From assembly GCF_000812875.1 (NCBI RefSeq), contig NZ_JSYK01000002.1, forward strand, positions 496,001 to 560,000: DNA of 64,000 nt, written 5' to 3'. Each line of letters opens with the position of its first letter. Position 1 is the stretch's first letter. This DNA comes from Kaistella solincola (GTDB lineage Bacteria; Bacteroidota; Bacteroidia; Flavobacteriales; Weeksellaceae). Below the pieces are notes generated by a model that saw nothing but the letters and a program-made list of their open reading frames with translations, did not search any database and was not told the DNA's origin. The translations under genes and the position numbers were made by a program. Positions 25,821 to 34,793 of this stretch are shown piece by piece.

Positions 25821-27371
25821 TTAAGGGAAAGTAACGCCGGAATAGCTGTTTACATTTACTTTTGGTAAAGTAGATTTGTATTTATCATTAATAGCTTCGA
25901 TAAATTCATTAGCTAAGATTGCGTATCCGCGTCCTGTTGGATGTACACCGTCCAGTGAGAATGAACCACCGGTTACAAATGTTGAAGTATACTTCACGCC
26001 ATCAAACTGGATACCGCCGGTTGCGTTAAGTTCACCCATTGTAGTATTAGCATCTACGAAAGCAAGCCCGTAAGTACCCGCTAAAGCAACAATTGATTTA
26101 TTGTATGCTGTTACAGCTTTTGCCACTTTACCAACTTCAGTTGCTGTTAAAGAGTATTGATCGCCTACTGGGAAAGATGCTCCGTAAATAAACTGTGAAG
26201 TTGCTGTTGCAGGTGCATTTGTAAGTGCATCAAGACCTAAAACATTTGAAGCGGTAAGAAGAATCAATTCTCCTTTTTTCGCCTGTCTAGCCTGACCAAA
26301 AGCATTTCCTAAAAATGCTGCCTGTGTTGCCGGATATCCGTTTGCTGCTAAAACTGCGGTTAGCTGTGCTGATAAGTTTGGTAAAGAATTATCCACAATA
26401 ATTACCGGATTATTTCCTGCTTTTACCATTGAAAAACGGTCTGGTGCACCTAAGTAAGTAAGCGCTCCGATTAATGGCTGATATAAGCCAGCGTTTAAAG
26501 CCTGTGCTTTTGCAGCGTCTAAAGGGACTGCATTATAAGGAACACGGTTGAAGTAAGGAATTTTTGTTACATCCGGAATGTTAGCAATTACGCCTTTTGT
26601 AGCTCCTACACTTTTCAAACCATCAAGCATGCTTTTGATTACACCCGCAACAAGAGTAGGATCAGAAATATCATTAGACTTATAGGTTGCAGGGTTCATA
26701 TTACCTGTTTGGTCAACTGCTGCAACAACTTTGTTATCTGATGTGGTATTTGTTCCGCCACTTGTTGCGTAAGAAAGAACATCGTTATTACCAATCCACA
26801 GCGAGAAGAACGTCGGTTTTTGCTCCATTGCATCACCAATAACGCTTGAGGTTGGTGTTTTGGCAAAACGCACGAAGTACGGATTTGCTGCTCCAACAGC
26901 TAAATTTGCTGCGCTACCGTAACCCGGTGCAACAAGGTGAAAAGATTTTGCTCCCGGAACTCCCATATTATTATAAGGACCCGCGCTATAAATATTTGCT
27001 AAAGTTGTCGCGCCCGTTCCCGGTGCGATCGCCAAACCAAGTGTTGGAGTTAAAATTCTTTTGTTGGAAAATCCAACAGACGGAATACCACCTAAATTAT
27101 CTGCCATCAAAGGTTGCTTGAAGACACCACCACCGGCTAAGGCCATCTGTTGAGCGATCATTGAAGGGAAAGATTGAGTTTGTCCATCAATGTACAAAGC
27201 ACCATCTTGGTAACCTGAAGTCAATGAATTACCAATTGCCACATATTTGCTGAAATCTGCGGTGCCGCTTGTTACAGCAATATTTGCAACATCTGTTTCA
27301 AAATCTGTCTTACAACTCGCAGTGCTCAATAATGCTGCTACTGCCAGGGTTGAATATACTATTTTTTTCAT
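25821..27371 (-). CDS. GDSL/SGNH-hydrolase family lipoprotein
   Basis: 516-residue lipoprotein: lipobox LLSTASC (Cys20), then an SGNH hydrolase-like fold. Block I carries the nucleophile as AIGNSLTSGYQDG (Ser49, with GNSL for GDSL), the Asn block is FFSLWIGNNDVLSY and block V is SLDGVHPTGRGYAIL with the Asp-x-x-His pair. The protein is longer than single-domain SGNH enzymes because of inserted loops. It follows an OmpP1/FadL gene by 12 bases, so the pair may handle a lipid or hydrophobic ester at the outer membrane: the enzyme hydrolyses, the barrel transports. Substrate is inference. Confidence 0.88.
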   Translation of the reverse strand: MKKIVYSTLAVAALLSTASCKTDFETDVANIAVTSGTADFSKYVAIGNSLTSGYQDGALYIDGQTQSFPSMIAQQMALAGGGVFKQPLMADNLGGIPSVGFSNKRILTPTLGLAIAPGTGATTLANIYSAGPYNNMGVPGAKSFHLVAPGYGSAANLAVGAANPYFVRFAKTPTSSVIGDAMEQKPTFFSLWIGNNDVLSYATSGGTNTTSDNKVVAAVDQTGNMNPATYKSNDISDPTLVAGVIKSMLDGLKSVGATKGVIANIPDVTKIPYFNRVPYNAVPLDAAKAQALNAGLYQPLIGALTYLGAPDRFSMVKAGNNPVIIVDNSLPNLSAQLTAVLAANGYPATQAAFLGNAFGQARQAKKGELILLTASNVLGLDALTNAPATATSQFIYGASFPVGDQYSLTATEVGKVAKAVTAYNKSIVALAGTYGLAFVDANTTMGELNATGGIQFDGVKYTSTFVTGGSFSLDGVHPTGRGYAILANEFIEAINDKYKSTLPKVNVNSYSGVTFP

Positions 27372-27383
27372 AATTTATTAATC

Positions 27384-28622
27384 TTAAAATGCGTTATATG
27401 AAAGACCTAAACCAAAATAATAAGCTTTCGCTTTAGCCTGTCCGTAGAAGTTATTGTAATCGTTTTCAACCATTCTGGTTTTTGGGAAAGCAAGTCCACC
27501 CGCAAGATCCACTCCGAAACCTTTGAAAACATTAATTCCTAAACCTGCAGTAAATACATTGGAATCAAATGATGGCGTTTCTGCCTGGAAATTTTTGTCA
27601 GAGTATGGTGACTCGTCATAATAATATCCTGCGCGTGCAGCAAACATATCATTAATCTGGTATTGAGTTCCGATTCTGTAGGTGCGTGTGCTTTTGAAGT
27701 TTTTCGGGCTTACCAAAATGGTTGCATCATTTGGCTGATTACCGATTGGTGCGTTTTCGAAATCTAAAGTAAGTTCGTTATAACGGTCCCAACCGCTGTA
27801 ATTAAAGTCTCCGGAAACCAACCATTTCGGTGTAATTTTATAAGTAAGACCTACTGTATATTCATCAACCAAAGGTAAAGTTGCTTTAAATGAATCTGTA
27901 CCGGCAGCATCAAGACCCAAGTTCGGATATAAAGCCTGAGAAATATTGAAACTTACGGTTCCGTTATCCGCTTTCATATCGATTGGTGAACGGTACGCGA
28001 TGCTTACATCTAATTTTTCGGTTGGTTTAATATAGAATCCAACACCGAAACCACTTCCGGAAGCCTGGTCATCGGTAAGATTTAAACTTCCGCCCAACTG
28101 CGTTACCGCTTTGTCCCAGTTTACACTTCCTTTTGCGTAGATATAGCTACCACCAACAGATGCCCACGGTGATAATTTAAAGGAAACCATCGGCTGGAAA
28201 TAGAAAGCTTTCAGCTCCAGACGCTGTACGATCTCGCGACCCGCCCAGTCAGAAGGCCATTCAATAGTACTTCCGAATGGCGTAGAAAAGTTGAAACCAA
28301 CTGATACATTATCTAAAACTTTATATGCAATTGCAGCATAAATAGGTGTTCCAAGCGGACTGTCTGTTTCATAAGACTGTAGCGTTGACATATTTTGGTA
28401 AGTCACTGTGGACTGTGCGCCAAAACCTCCAGCTGCAACACTTAATTTTGCCGGAATGAAAGACATTCCCGCAGGGTTGAAAAATGTTACACTCGCATCT
28501 TCCGTATGAGCACTGGTGTGTGCCATGGCCAACTGCTTTACACCCTGTAAAGAAACTCTAAAGCCACCGGCATAGGAAAGAACGCCGGCCAACAATGCTG
28601 TTGTTACAACTATTTTTTTCAT
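27384..28622 (-). CDS. OmpP1/FadL/TodX family outer-membrane transporter
   Basis: 412-residue beta-barrel for hydrophobic substrates such as long-chain fatty acids. Signal peptide MKKIVVTTALLAGVLSYAGG, followed by the FadL-type N-terminal hatch region GFRVSLQGVKQLAMAHTSAH and the hallmark DASVTFFNPAGMSFIP. Strand-like segments fill the remainder, ending in GLGLSYNAF with terminal Phe. First gene of a two-gene operon with the GDSL lipoprotein. A TATATTTG box is 20 bases upstream, and three hairpin copies lie in the divergent region toward ricT. Confidence 0.95.
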   Translation of the reverse strand: MKKIVVTTALLAGVLSYAGGFRVSLQGVKQLAMAHTSAHTEDASVTFFNPAGMSFIPAKLSVAAGGFGAQSTVTYQNMSTLQSYETDSPLGTPIYAAIAYKVLDNVSVGFNFSTPFGSTIEWPSDWAGREIVQRLELKAFYFQPMVSFKLSPWASVGGSYIYAKGSVNWDKAVTQLGGSLNLTDDQASGSGFGVGFYIKPTEKLDVSIAYRSPIDMKADNGTVSFNISQALYPNLGLDAAGTDSFKATLPLVDEYTVGLTYKITPKWLVSGDFNYSGWDRYNELTLDFENAPIGNQPNDATILVSPKNFKSTRTYRIGTQYQINDMFAARAGYYYDESPYSDKNFQAETPSFDSNVFTAGLGINVFKGFGVDLAGGLAFPKTRMVENDYNNFYGQAKAKAYYFGLGLSYNAF

Positions 28623-28641
28623 AAAATCATTATTAATGTTC

Positions 28642-28649
28642 CAAATATA
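28642..28649 (-). promoter_or_regulatory. Promoter -7 box of the fadL-GDSL operon
   Basis: TATATTTG on the minus strand, a TAnnTTTG match 20 bases before the ATG at 28622. Confidence 0.5.
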
Positions 28650-28705
28650 AAATTATTTTTTAAACAATTGTTAATTATTCTTAATTTATTTCAAACATAT
28701 TTGGT

Positions 28706-28854
28706 TAAATGCCAGTCGTTTAAAGGCTGCGCTCAGAAATTAATAAAAATTCCCCTTTAGAACAGGCAATTTTTGCTTTTTAGCTAAAAATGTAACAGCA
28801 CTTGTTTAATTTAAATAAAATGCCTTTTTAGCACCGAATTTTTAAATTCAGTAA
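28706..28854. repeat. Three dispersed hairpin cores in the fadL/ricT divergent region
   Basis: Cores begin at about 28711 (GCCAGTCGTTTAAAGGC), 28752 (CCCCTTTAGAACAGGCAATT) and 28822 (GCCTTTTTAGCACCGAATTT). The last two are 70 bases apart, similar to the unit length of the rodA array, and share AATTTTTGCTTTTTAGC/AATTTTTAAATTCAG tails. No coding potential. The promoter of ricT lies further right. Confidence 0.6.
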
Positions 28855-28953
28855 TTATATGATTAGCATAATAAGCAGACAATATTTGAACATATCATAA
28901 ATAATTACCATTTTTAATGCATTTTGAAAAATAACCGATGGAAATGAATGCCC

Positions 28954-28987
28954 TTTGGCCGATACCAAAAAAATTATACTAAATTTG
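28954..28987 (+). promoter_or_regulatory. Promoter of ricT-gldH-PBP1A
   Basis: TTTG at 28954-28957 and TAAATTTG at 28980-28987, spaced 22 bases, close to the Bacteroidota -33/-7 layout. It overlaps an in-frame upstream TTG, ruling out the longer ricT start. Confidence 0.6.
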
Positions 28988-29011
28988 CAGCTTATTACAA
29001 AAAATAAAAAT

Positions 29012-30313
29012 ATGAGTTGTGGATGCAAAACATCCGGCGATTCTTCCCATTCCTGCGGAACGAAATCTGCAAATGGGTGTGAAAGTGTAGATACGTGTGG
29101 CAATAGTTATAAATTAAGTGTTTTTGATTGGCTTTCGGATATTAACAATCCGTCGCAGTCACAAACTGATTTTGTGGAAGTTAGATTTAAAAACGATCAT
29201 AAATTTTTCTATAAAAACGTAAATAAATTGCCGCTTCATATCGGAAGCATCGTCACAGTAGAATCCAGCCCGGGTCACGATATAGGTGTAGTAAGCCTTA
29301 CAGGAGAATTGGTTAAAATTCAGATGAAGAAAAAATACGTCACTGAAGATAACCCACTGAAAATTTACCGTTTAGCCAACCAAAAAGATATTGAGGTTTG
29401 GCAGGAATACCGCGCGAAAGAAGAAAGCGTAAAAATACAGGCACGTAAAATTGCGTATGCTTTAAACCTGGATATGAAAATTTCTGATGTTGAATATCAG
29501 GGCGATGGCGGTAAAGTTACCTTTTATTATACTGCAGAAAATCGCGTAGATTTCCGGCAGTTGATTAAAGAATACGCGTCACTTTTCCGTACTAAAATTG
29601 ATATGAAACAGATTGGTTTCCGTCAGGAAGCCGCAAAAATTGGCGGAATTGGCTCCTGCGGACGCGAACTTTGCTGTTCTACCTGGTTGACAGATTTCCG
29701 TTCGGTGAATACCAACGCCGCGCGTTATCAGCAATTGAGTATTAATCCGCAAAAATTAGCTGGCCAGTGCGGAAAATTAAAGTGCTGTTTAAATTACGAG
29801 CTCGACAGTTATTTGGATGCGCTCAGCGATTTTCCTTCTTCAAATTCTACCATTGATTCCGTTAAAGGAAAAGCGTTCTGCATTAAAATCGATGTGTTCA
29901 AAAAAAGAATGTGGTTTGCTTATGTAGATCATTCCATGGCTTGGTACGATCTTGATGTTCAGGAAGTTAAAAAATTGCTGTCTCAGAATAAAAAAGGTGA
30001 AAAAGCGCCGCCTCTGGAAGAATTAAAAACCAATGATATTCCGGTAAAATCTGTAGATTTAATTCAGGAAAACAATGTGGACCGTTTCGAACGACGGGAC
30101 AGAAATTCTGGAAAAAACCAGAAAAGAAGGCCGAATAACCAAAACCAAAATCAGCCTCGCGGAAACCGAAAACCAGCTGAAAACCAAAATCAAACGGAAA
30201 AGAGAAATCAGCCGCGCCGCGAAAAGCAACCAACCGAAAATGCGAAACCTGCTCAACCGCAGGCTAAAAAATTTAAAAAGAAGACTCCGCCCAAACGTGA
30301 TGAAAATACATAA
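29012..30313 (+). CDS. ricT: PSP1-domain protein RicT (YaaT family)
   Basis: 433 residues from the ATG at 29012. The PSP1 C-terminal domain (about residues 90-260) carries the cysteine pattern GSCGRELCCSTW and GQCGKLKCCLNYE; in B. subtilis RicT the family takes part in an Fe-S-containing Ric complex that affects RNase Y and mRNA maturation. The N-terminus has its own cysteine cluster (SCGCK, CGTKSANGCESVDTCG). The last 80 residues are a basic Asn/Gln/Lys/Pro-rich tail, likely disordered. It overlaps gldH by 14 bases. Flavobacterial function is untested as far as I know; RNA or ribosome work is inference. Confidence 0.88.
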   Translation: MSCGCKTSGDSSHSCGTKSANGCESVDTCGNSYKLSVFDWLSDINNPSQSQTDFVEVRFKNDHKFFYKNVNKLPLHIGSIVTVESSPGHDIGVVSLTGELVKIQMKKKYVTEDNPLKIYRLANQKDIEVWQEYRAKEESVKIQARKIAYALNLDMKISDVEYQGDGGKVTFYYTAENRVDFRQLIKEYASLFRTKIDMKQIGFRQEAAKIGGIGSCGRELCCSTWLTDFRSVNTNAARYQQLSINPQKLAGQCGKLKCCLNYELDSYLDALSDFPSSNSTIDSVKGKAFCIKIDVFKKRMWFAYVDHSMAWYDLDVQEVKKLLSQNKKGEKAPPLEELKTNDIPVKSVDLIQENNVDRFERRDRNSGKNQKRRPNNQNQNQPRGNRKPAENQNQTEKRNQPRREKQPTENAKPAQPQAKKFKKKTPPKRDENT

Positions 30314-30770
30314 CATTTTGAGCCTTTTTTTCGTTATTGCAATTTTGCTAAGTTGTGGTGATAATTCAGAATATGTGGAACTCAAAGGTCTTAACGGCAC
30401 TTGGGATAAAAATGCTGAACAGAAGTTTAACTTTAATATTACCGATAATCAAGAGTCCAGAAATATTATATTTGTGGTAAGAAATAATAATGACTATCCG
30501 TACAGCAATATCCGCTTAATCGTTGATTTTCTGAACAATAAAACCAAAACCAAAAGCACTGATACGCTGAATTATATTTTAGCGGAACCAAACGGCACCT
30601 GGTTAGGTAAAGGCTTTGGAGATACCAAAGAAATCCTTTTTCAGTATAAAGTAAATTATAAATTCCCGAATGTGGGCGATTATTCCATCGGCATCAAACA
30701 GGCTATGCGTCAGGAAAAATTGCCGGGTATAGAAGATATTGGCGTTAAAATTAATACAGCGAAACCGTAA
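30300..30770 (+). CDS. gldH: Gliding motility lipoprotein GldH
   Basis: Lipoprotein required for gliding in Flavobacterium johnsoniae and linked to type IX secretion. 156 residues from the ATG at 30300, which overlaps the end of ricT; a longer in-frame reading from 30075 only copies the ricT tail in another frame. Signal peptide with lipobox ILLSCGD (Cys19), followed by NGTWDKNAEQKFNFNI and RNNNDYPYSNIRLIVDF, which match the GldH pattern, and WLGKGFGDTKEILF. Between ricT and PBP1A in one operon. Confidence 0.9.
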   Translation: MKIHNILSLFFVIAILLSCGDNSEYVELKGLNGTWDKNAEQKFNFNITDNQESRNIIFVVRNNNDYPYSNIRLIVDFLNNKTKTKSTDTLNYILAEPNGTWLGKGFGDTKEILFQYKVNYKFPNVGDYSIGIKQAMRQEKLPGIEDIGVKINTAKP

Positions 30771-30778
30771 AAGTATTT

Positions 30779-33154
30779 ATGGAAAACACACAGAATAAAG
30801 GAAATAAAACACAGTTTCCGCTTCCTCCCAAAAAAACCCGGAATACCGGCTGGAAAAAGTGGGTAAAAATGATCTGGATGGGACTTGCCATCCTGGTTGT
30901 AGGCATTGCCGGATTATTTTTTGCGGTTTCACAGGGTTTTCTTGGTGATATGCCCGATGTGAAGGAACTCGAAAATCCAGATATCTATGTTGCTTCGGAA
31001 ATTTACTCTTCAGACGGTAAACTTTTAGGAAAATTCGAAAAAGAAAAAACGCAGCCTGTTACTTACAAGCAGCTTCCACCGTATTTAATTTACGCTTTAC
31101 AGGCAAAAGAAGATGAGCGCTTTAAAGAACATTCAGGAATTGATTTACAGTCCGTTGCGCGTGCCGTGGCATTTGGTGGTCAGCGTGGTGGTGGTTCCAC
31201 CATTACCCAGCAGTTGGCAAAACTTCTTTTTACCGGAACAGCTTCCCAGAACACCGTTCAGCGTGTTTTTCAAAAACTCAAAGAATGGGTTGTTGCGGTA
31301 AGTCTTGAAAAAAGATACACCAAAGAAGAAATTATTACGCTCTATTTCAACAAGTTCGATTTTGTAAATAACGCAAACGGAATTGAAATGGCATCGCGAA
31401 TTTATTTCAACAAAAAAACGCCGGAACTTACACTTCCGGAGGCAGCTACTTTTGTGGCGATGTTGGAAGCGCCGGTTGCGAATAATCCCTTGAGAAATCC
31501 GGACCGCGCGAAACGCAGAAGAGATGTGGTTTTAGACCAAATGCTGAAAACCGGATATTTGGATCAGCAAACTTATGAAAAAGCCGTAGCAACACCAATT
31601 CAAACAGATTTTCATCCTATAAAAACCATCGACGACGGATATTCCGCGTATTACAAATCTTATCTGAGACAGGAAATCGAAGGCTATATTAAAGATTTTG
31701 AGAAAAAAACAGGCAAAAGACTCAATATTTTTAAAGATGGTTTAAAGATTTATACCACATTGGATTCACGAATGCAGGTTTATGCTGAAGAAGCTATTAA
31801 AGAACATTTAACCGACCTTCAAAAAAGATTTGATGCTGAACAGCGCGGCCGTAAAGACCGTCCGTTCTACTTAATTGATGACAAACAGATCAATTCCATC
31901 ATGGTTCAGGCCATGAAGCGTACAGGCCGCTATAAGCAGCTTAAAAACGCGGGCGTTTCGGAAGATTCCATCATGATCGATTTTAAAACCCCGATCAAAA
32001 CCTCCAGATTTACCTGGGATGGTGAAGAAGAAGTAGAAATGTCGCCGTGGGATTCCATCAGATACCACAAGCAAATCGCGCAGGCGGGATTAATGTCTAT
32101 GGTTCCTGGAACCGGCGAAATTAAAGCTTGGGTTGGCGGGATTAACTGGCAGCATTTCCAGTACGATCACATCAAGCAGGGAAAAAGACAGGTTGGTTCT
32201 ACATTTAAACCATTTGTTTACGCTACTGCGATTATGAAATTAGGGATGACGCCTTGTTCAACCGTTTCTAACGCAACTTACACCAAAGGAACGTGGCGCG
32301 TAGAAGGCTCCGGCGGAATGCTGACACTTCGTGATGCCTTAGCCCACTCTAAAAACCCGGTTGCCGTGCGCCTAATTGAGATGACCGGCGTAAAAAGTGT
32401 AATCCAGACAGCGCGTGATTTGGGCGTCACTGAAGAAATTCCAAACGAATACGCCGTTGCTTTAGGATCTTCGGATATTACCATTTACGAAATGCTTGGC
32501 GCCTACAGTACTTTTGCAAATTACGGAAACTACATTAAACCCGAAATGATCTGGCGTATTGAAGATGCCAACTCCCGTTTGATTAAAGAGGTGAAACCAG
32601 TGACCAAAGAAGTAATGAACGAATTATACGCTTACACCATGATCGATTTGATGAAAGGTGTTGCCGAATATGGTACCGGTGCAGGCGAACTCGGTCGTCG
32701 CGGAGTTCCGCAAGGAATTGAAATTGCCGCCAAAACCGGAACAACACAAAACAACTCTGATGGTTGGTTTATGGGTATTACACCAAATCTTGCGACGGGA
32801 GTCTGGGTTGGCTGGGAAGACCGTGCGGCGCACTTCCGCGGAACGGGTGAAGGTCAGGGTGCAAAAATGGCATTACCAGTTTGGGCGATTTATATGAAAA
32901 AAGTCTGGGCCAATAAAGACCTCGAAGTTTCACCTGAAGACAAGTTTGTAAAACCTTCCAACTGGACCGGAAGCTGTACTGATTTACAGGGACTCGGCGG
33001 TTATGGTGACGAAGGCGCGCTGCAAACTATCGATGAAATTAAAAATCCGAAAGCTGAAGAACCAGTTAACGTTCCGAAAAAATCTCCGGCGAAAAAAAAG
33101 GAAAATGTCAACGAAAAAATCAATACCGGCGACGAAATTGATTTTAATAAATAA
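30779..33154 (+). CDS. mrcA: Penicillin-binding protein 1A (bifunctional)
   Basis: Class A PBP that polymerises lipid II and crosslinks peptide stems. 791 residues: a basic cytoplasmic start, a membrane anchor at about 33-55, a GT51 domain with AKEDERFKEHSGID (catalytic Glu) and GGSTITQQLAKLLF, then a transpeptidase domain with GSTFKPFVYA (SxxK), AHSKNPVAV (SxN) and AKTGTTQNN (KTG). The tail is Lys/Glu/Asp-rich. It starts 8 bases after gldH, so wall synthesis and gliding genes share a transcript. Ends before a hairpin that also carries the selO promoter. Confidence 0.95.
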   Translation: MENTQNKGNKTQFPLPPKKTRNTGWKKWVKMIWMGLAILVVGIAGLFFAVSQGFLGDMPDVKELENPDIYVASEIYSSDGKLLGKFEKEKTQPVTYKQLPPYLIYALQAKEDERFKEHSGIDLQSVARAVAFGGQRGGGSTITQQLAKLLFTGTASQNTVQRVFQKLKEWVVAVSLEKRYTKEEIITLYFNKFDFVNNANGIEMASRIYFNKKTPELTLPEAATFVAMLEAPVANNPLRNPDRAKRRRDVVLDQMLKTGYLDQQTYEKAVATPIQTDFHPIKTIDDGYSAYYKSYLRQEIEGYIKDFEKKTGKRLNIFKDGLKIYTTLDSRMQVYAEEAIKEHLTDLQKRFDAEQRGRKDRPFYLIDDKQINSIMVQAMKRTGRYKQLKNAGVSEDSIMIDFKTPIKTSRFTWDGEEEVEMSPWDSIRYHKQIAQAGLMSMVPGTGEIKAWVGGINWQHFQYDHIKQGKRQVGSTFKPFVYATAIMKLGMTPCSTVSNATYTKGTWRVEGSGGMLTLRDALAHSKNPVAVRLIEMTGVKSVIQTARDLGVTEEIPNEYAVALGSSDITIYEMLGAYSTFANYGNYIKPEMIWRIEDANSRLIKEVKPVTKEVMNELYAYTMIDLMKGVAEYGTGAGELGRRGVPQGIEIAAKTGTTQNNSDGWFMGITPNLATGVWVGWEDRAAHFRGTGEGQGAKMALPVWAIYMKKVWANKDLEVSPEDKFVKPSNWTGSCTDLQGLGGYGDEGALQTIDEIKNPKAEEPVNVPKKSPAKKKENVNEKINTGDEIDFNK

Positions 33155-33173
33155 CTTCTATTTTACTCATATC

Positions 33174-33206
33174 ATCCTTTCAAAGTAATTTGGAAGGATT
33201 TTTTTT
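33174..33206 (+). terminator. Terminator of ricT-gldH-PBP1A
   Basis: ATCCTTTC pairs with GGAAGGAT (one mismatch), followed by a run of T. The T-tract abuts the TACCTTTG box of selO. Confidence 0.75.
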
Positions 33207-33213
33207 ACCTTTG
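33206..33213 (+). promoter_or_regulatory. Promoter -7 box of selO
   Basis: TACCTTTG, only 5 bases before the selO ATG at 33218, implying a leaderless or very short-leader transcript. It fuses directly to the preceding T-tract. Confidence 0.45.
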
Positions 33214-33217
33214 ATAC

Positions 33218-34762
33218 ATGAATTTAGACCGTATAACACAACCATATTTCGAAATTTTTCCGGGTGATTTGTCCGGAAATCCTCAGCAGCGCCAAACGCC
33301 AAAAATGGTCTTTTCAACCGTTAAAATCGTGGGTTTTGAAAAGCCGGAACTTATTATTTTTAATGAAAAGTTAGCGCAGGAAATCGGTTTGGGTGAAATT
33401 GAAAACCAGGATGATCTGAACTTTTTAAATGCTTCTGCACTTCCGGAAAATATTAAAACGTATTCTACGGCGTACGCCGGACATCAGTTTGGGAACTGGG
33501 CGGGACAGCTTGGCGATGGACGCGCAATTTTTGCCGGTGAAATAACCAATGAAAATGGCAAAAAAACAGAACTTCAGTGGAAAGGTGCGGGCGCAACTCC
33601 GTATTCCAGACATGCTGATGGTCGTGCGGTGCTGCGCTCTTCCGTGCGGGAATATCTAATGAGTGAAGCGATGCACCATCTCGGTATTCCGACAACGCGC
33701 GCACTTTCGCTTTCGCTGAGCGGCGAGCAGGTGGTTCGCGATATGTTATATGACGGAAATGCGGCGTACGAAAAAGGCGCCGTCATGATGCGGACAGCAC
33801 CGAGCTTTTTGCGCTTCGGTCATTTTGAATTATTATCAGCGCAGAAGGAAACAGCTACTTTGCAAAAATTAGCCGATTTTGCCATCAAAAATTATTTCGC
33901 GGAAATCGATGAAAACAGTTCTACAAAATATGCCGAATTTTTCCAGAAAATTTCTGATTTAACCGCGGATATGATTGTAGAATGGTACCGCGTGGGATTC
34001 GTACACGGCGTGATGAATACCGACAACATGTCGATTCTTGGGCTGACGATCGATTATGGACCGTTTTCTTTTTTAGATGAATACCATCTGAATTTTACCC
34101 CAAACACTACCGACTTACCCGGCCGACGTTACGCTTTTGGAAATCAGGCGAAAATAGCCCAATGGAACCTTTGGCAGTTAGCAAATGCGCTTTATCCGTT
34201 AATTAAAGATGAGCAACAACTGGAAAAAACGCTGAATAATTTCAACGAACGTTTTTGGCAAAAACACGATGAAATGATGGCGAAAAAATTTGGCTTTGAT
34301 GTAGTACTGGAAGGCGACGCCGCTTTTTTCACCGAAGTGCAACAGCTCATGCAGGATTTAACCTTGGATTACACCTTATTTTTCAAACAGCTGGAAACTT
34401 TCACACAAGAAAAAGAGAGCAAACTATATTTCAAAGATGTTTTTTACGCATCACCAACGACGGAAAATCTTGAAAAATTTGACTCTTTTCTCGAAAAATA
34501 TTTTGGTCGATTTTCGAAAAATACGATTTCAAAAGAAGAATCTTTGGAGCTGATGCAAAAAACCAACCCAAAATTTATCCTTCGAAATTACCTGCTTTTT
34601 GAATGTATCAATGAATTAAATGAAGGCAAAAAAGATCTTTTAAATAAATTGCAGCACGCTTTAGAAAATCCATACGAAGAAATTTATCCCGAATTTTCGG
34701 TTAAAAGGCCATCTTTCTACGATGGCCAAACCGGCTGTTCAACCTTGTCGTGCAGTTCCTAA
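33218..34762 (+). CDS. selO: Protein adenylyltransferase SelO
   Basis: Pseudokinase-fold enzyme (YdiU/UPF0061) that transfers AMP from ATP to Ser/Thr/Tyr of proteins, tied to oxidative stress responses. 514 residues, full length. Seen: AYAGHQFGNWAGQLGDGRAI (nucleotide-binding, about 84-103), ELQWKGAGATPYSRHADGRA, SSVREYL, the GFVHGVMNTDNMSILGLTIDYGPF active-site block and the C-terminal GCSTLSCSS, which keeps the Cys-Ser-Ser ending typical of the family (selenocysteine in animals). Own promoter; followed by a membrane-protein gene. Confidence 0.96.
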   Translation: MNLDRITQPYFEIFPGDLSGNPQQRQTPKMVFSTVKIVGFEKPELIIFNEKLAQEIGLGEIENQDDLNFLNASALPENIKTYSTAYAGHQFGNWAGQLGDGRAIFAGEITNENGKKTELQWKGAGATPYSRHADGRAVLRSSVREYLMSEAMHHLGIPTTRALSLSLSGEQVVRDMLYDGNAAYEKGAVMMRTAPSFLRFGHFELLSAQKETATLQKLADFAIKNYFAEIDENSSTKYAEFFQKISDLTADMIVEWYRVGFVHGVMNTDNMSILGLTIDYGPFSFLDEYHLNFTPNTTDLPGRRYAFGNQAKIAQWNLWQLANALYPLIKDEQQLEKTLNNFNERFWQKHDEMMAKKFGFDVVLEGDAAFFTEVQQLMQDLTLDYTLFFKQLETFTQEKESKLYFKDVFYASPTTENLEKFDSFLEKYFGRFSKNTISKEESLELMQKTNPKFILRNYLLFECINELNEGKKDLLNKLQHALENPYEEIYPEFSVKRPSFYDGQTGCSTLSCSS

Positions 34763-34790
34763 AATTGCCTATTTTTGCAGCTAAAATTTC
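34760..34790. repeat. Dispersed hairpin-like copy overlapping a promoter
   Basis: AAAATTGCCTATTTTTGCAG then CTAAAATTTC. It resembles the family (AATTGCC, T-rich loop, AGC-AAATT) and its loop forms the TATTTTTG -7 box of the next gene at 34770-34777. Confidence 0.45.
34770..34777 (+). promoter_or_regulatory. Promoter -7 box of the 34794 gene
   Basis: TATTTTTG, a TAnnTTTG match 17 bases before the proposed TTG start. A TTG at 34745-34747 could be the -33 element, spaced 22 bases. Confidence 0.5.
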
Positions 34791-34793
34791 ACT

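Noticed and set aside
28955-29011. Upstream extension of RicT beginning MADTKK
   Set aside because: It would start from a TTG lying between the -33 and -7 promoter elements. The cysteine-rich start at 29012 fits better.
30075-30299. Long N-terminal extension of GldH
   Set aside because: It is a second frame over the low-complexity ricT tail. The signal peptide begins at 30300.
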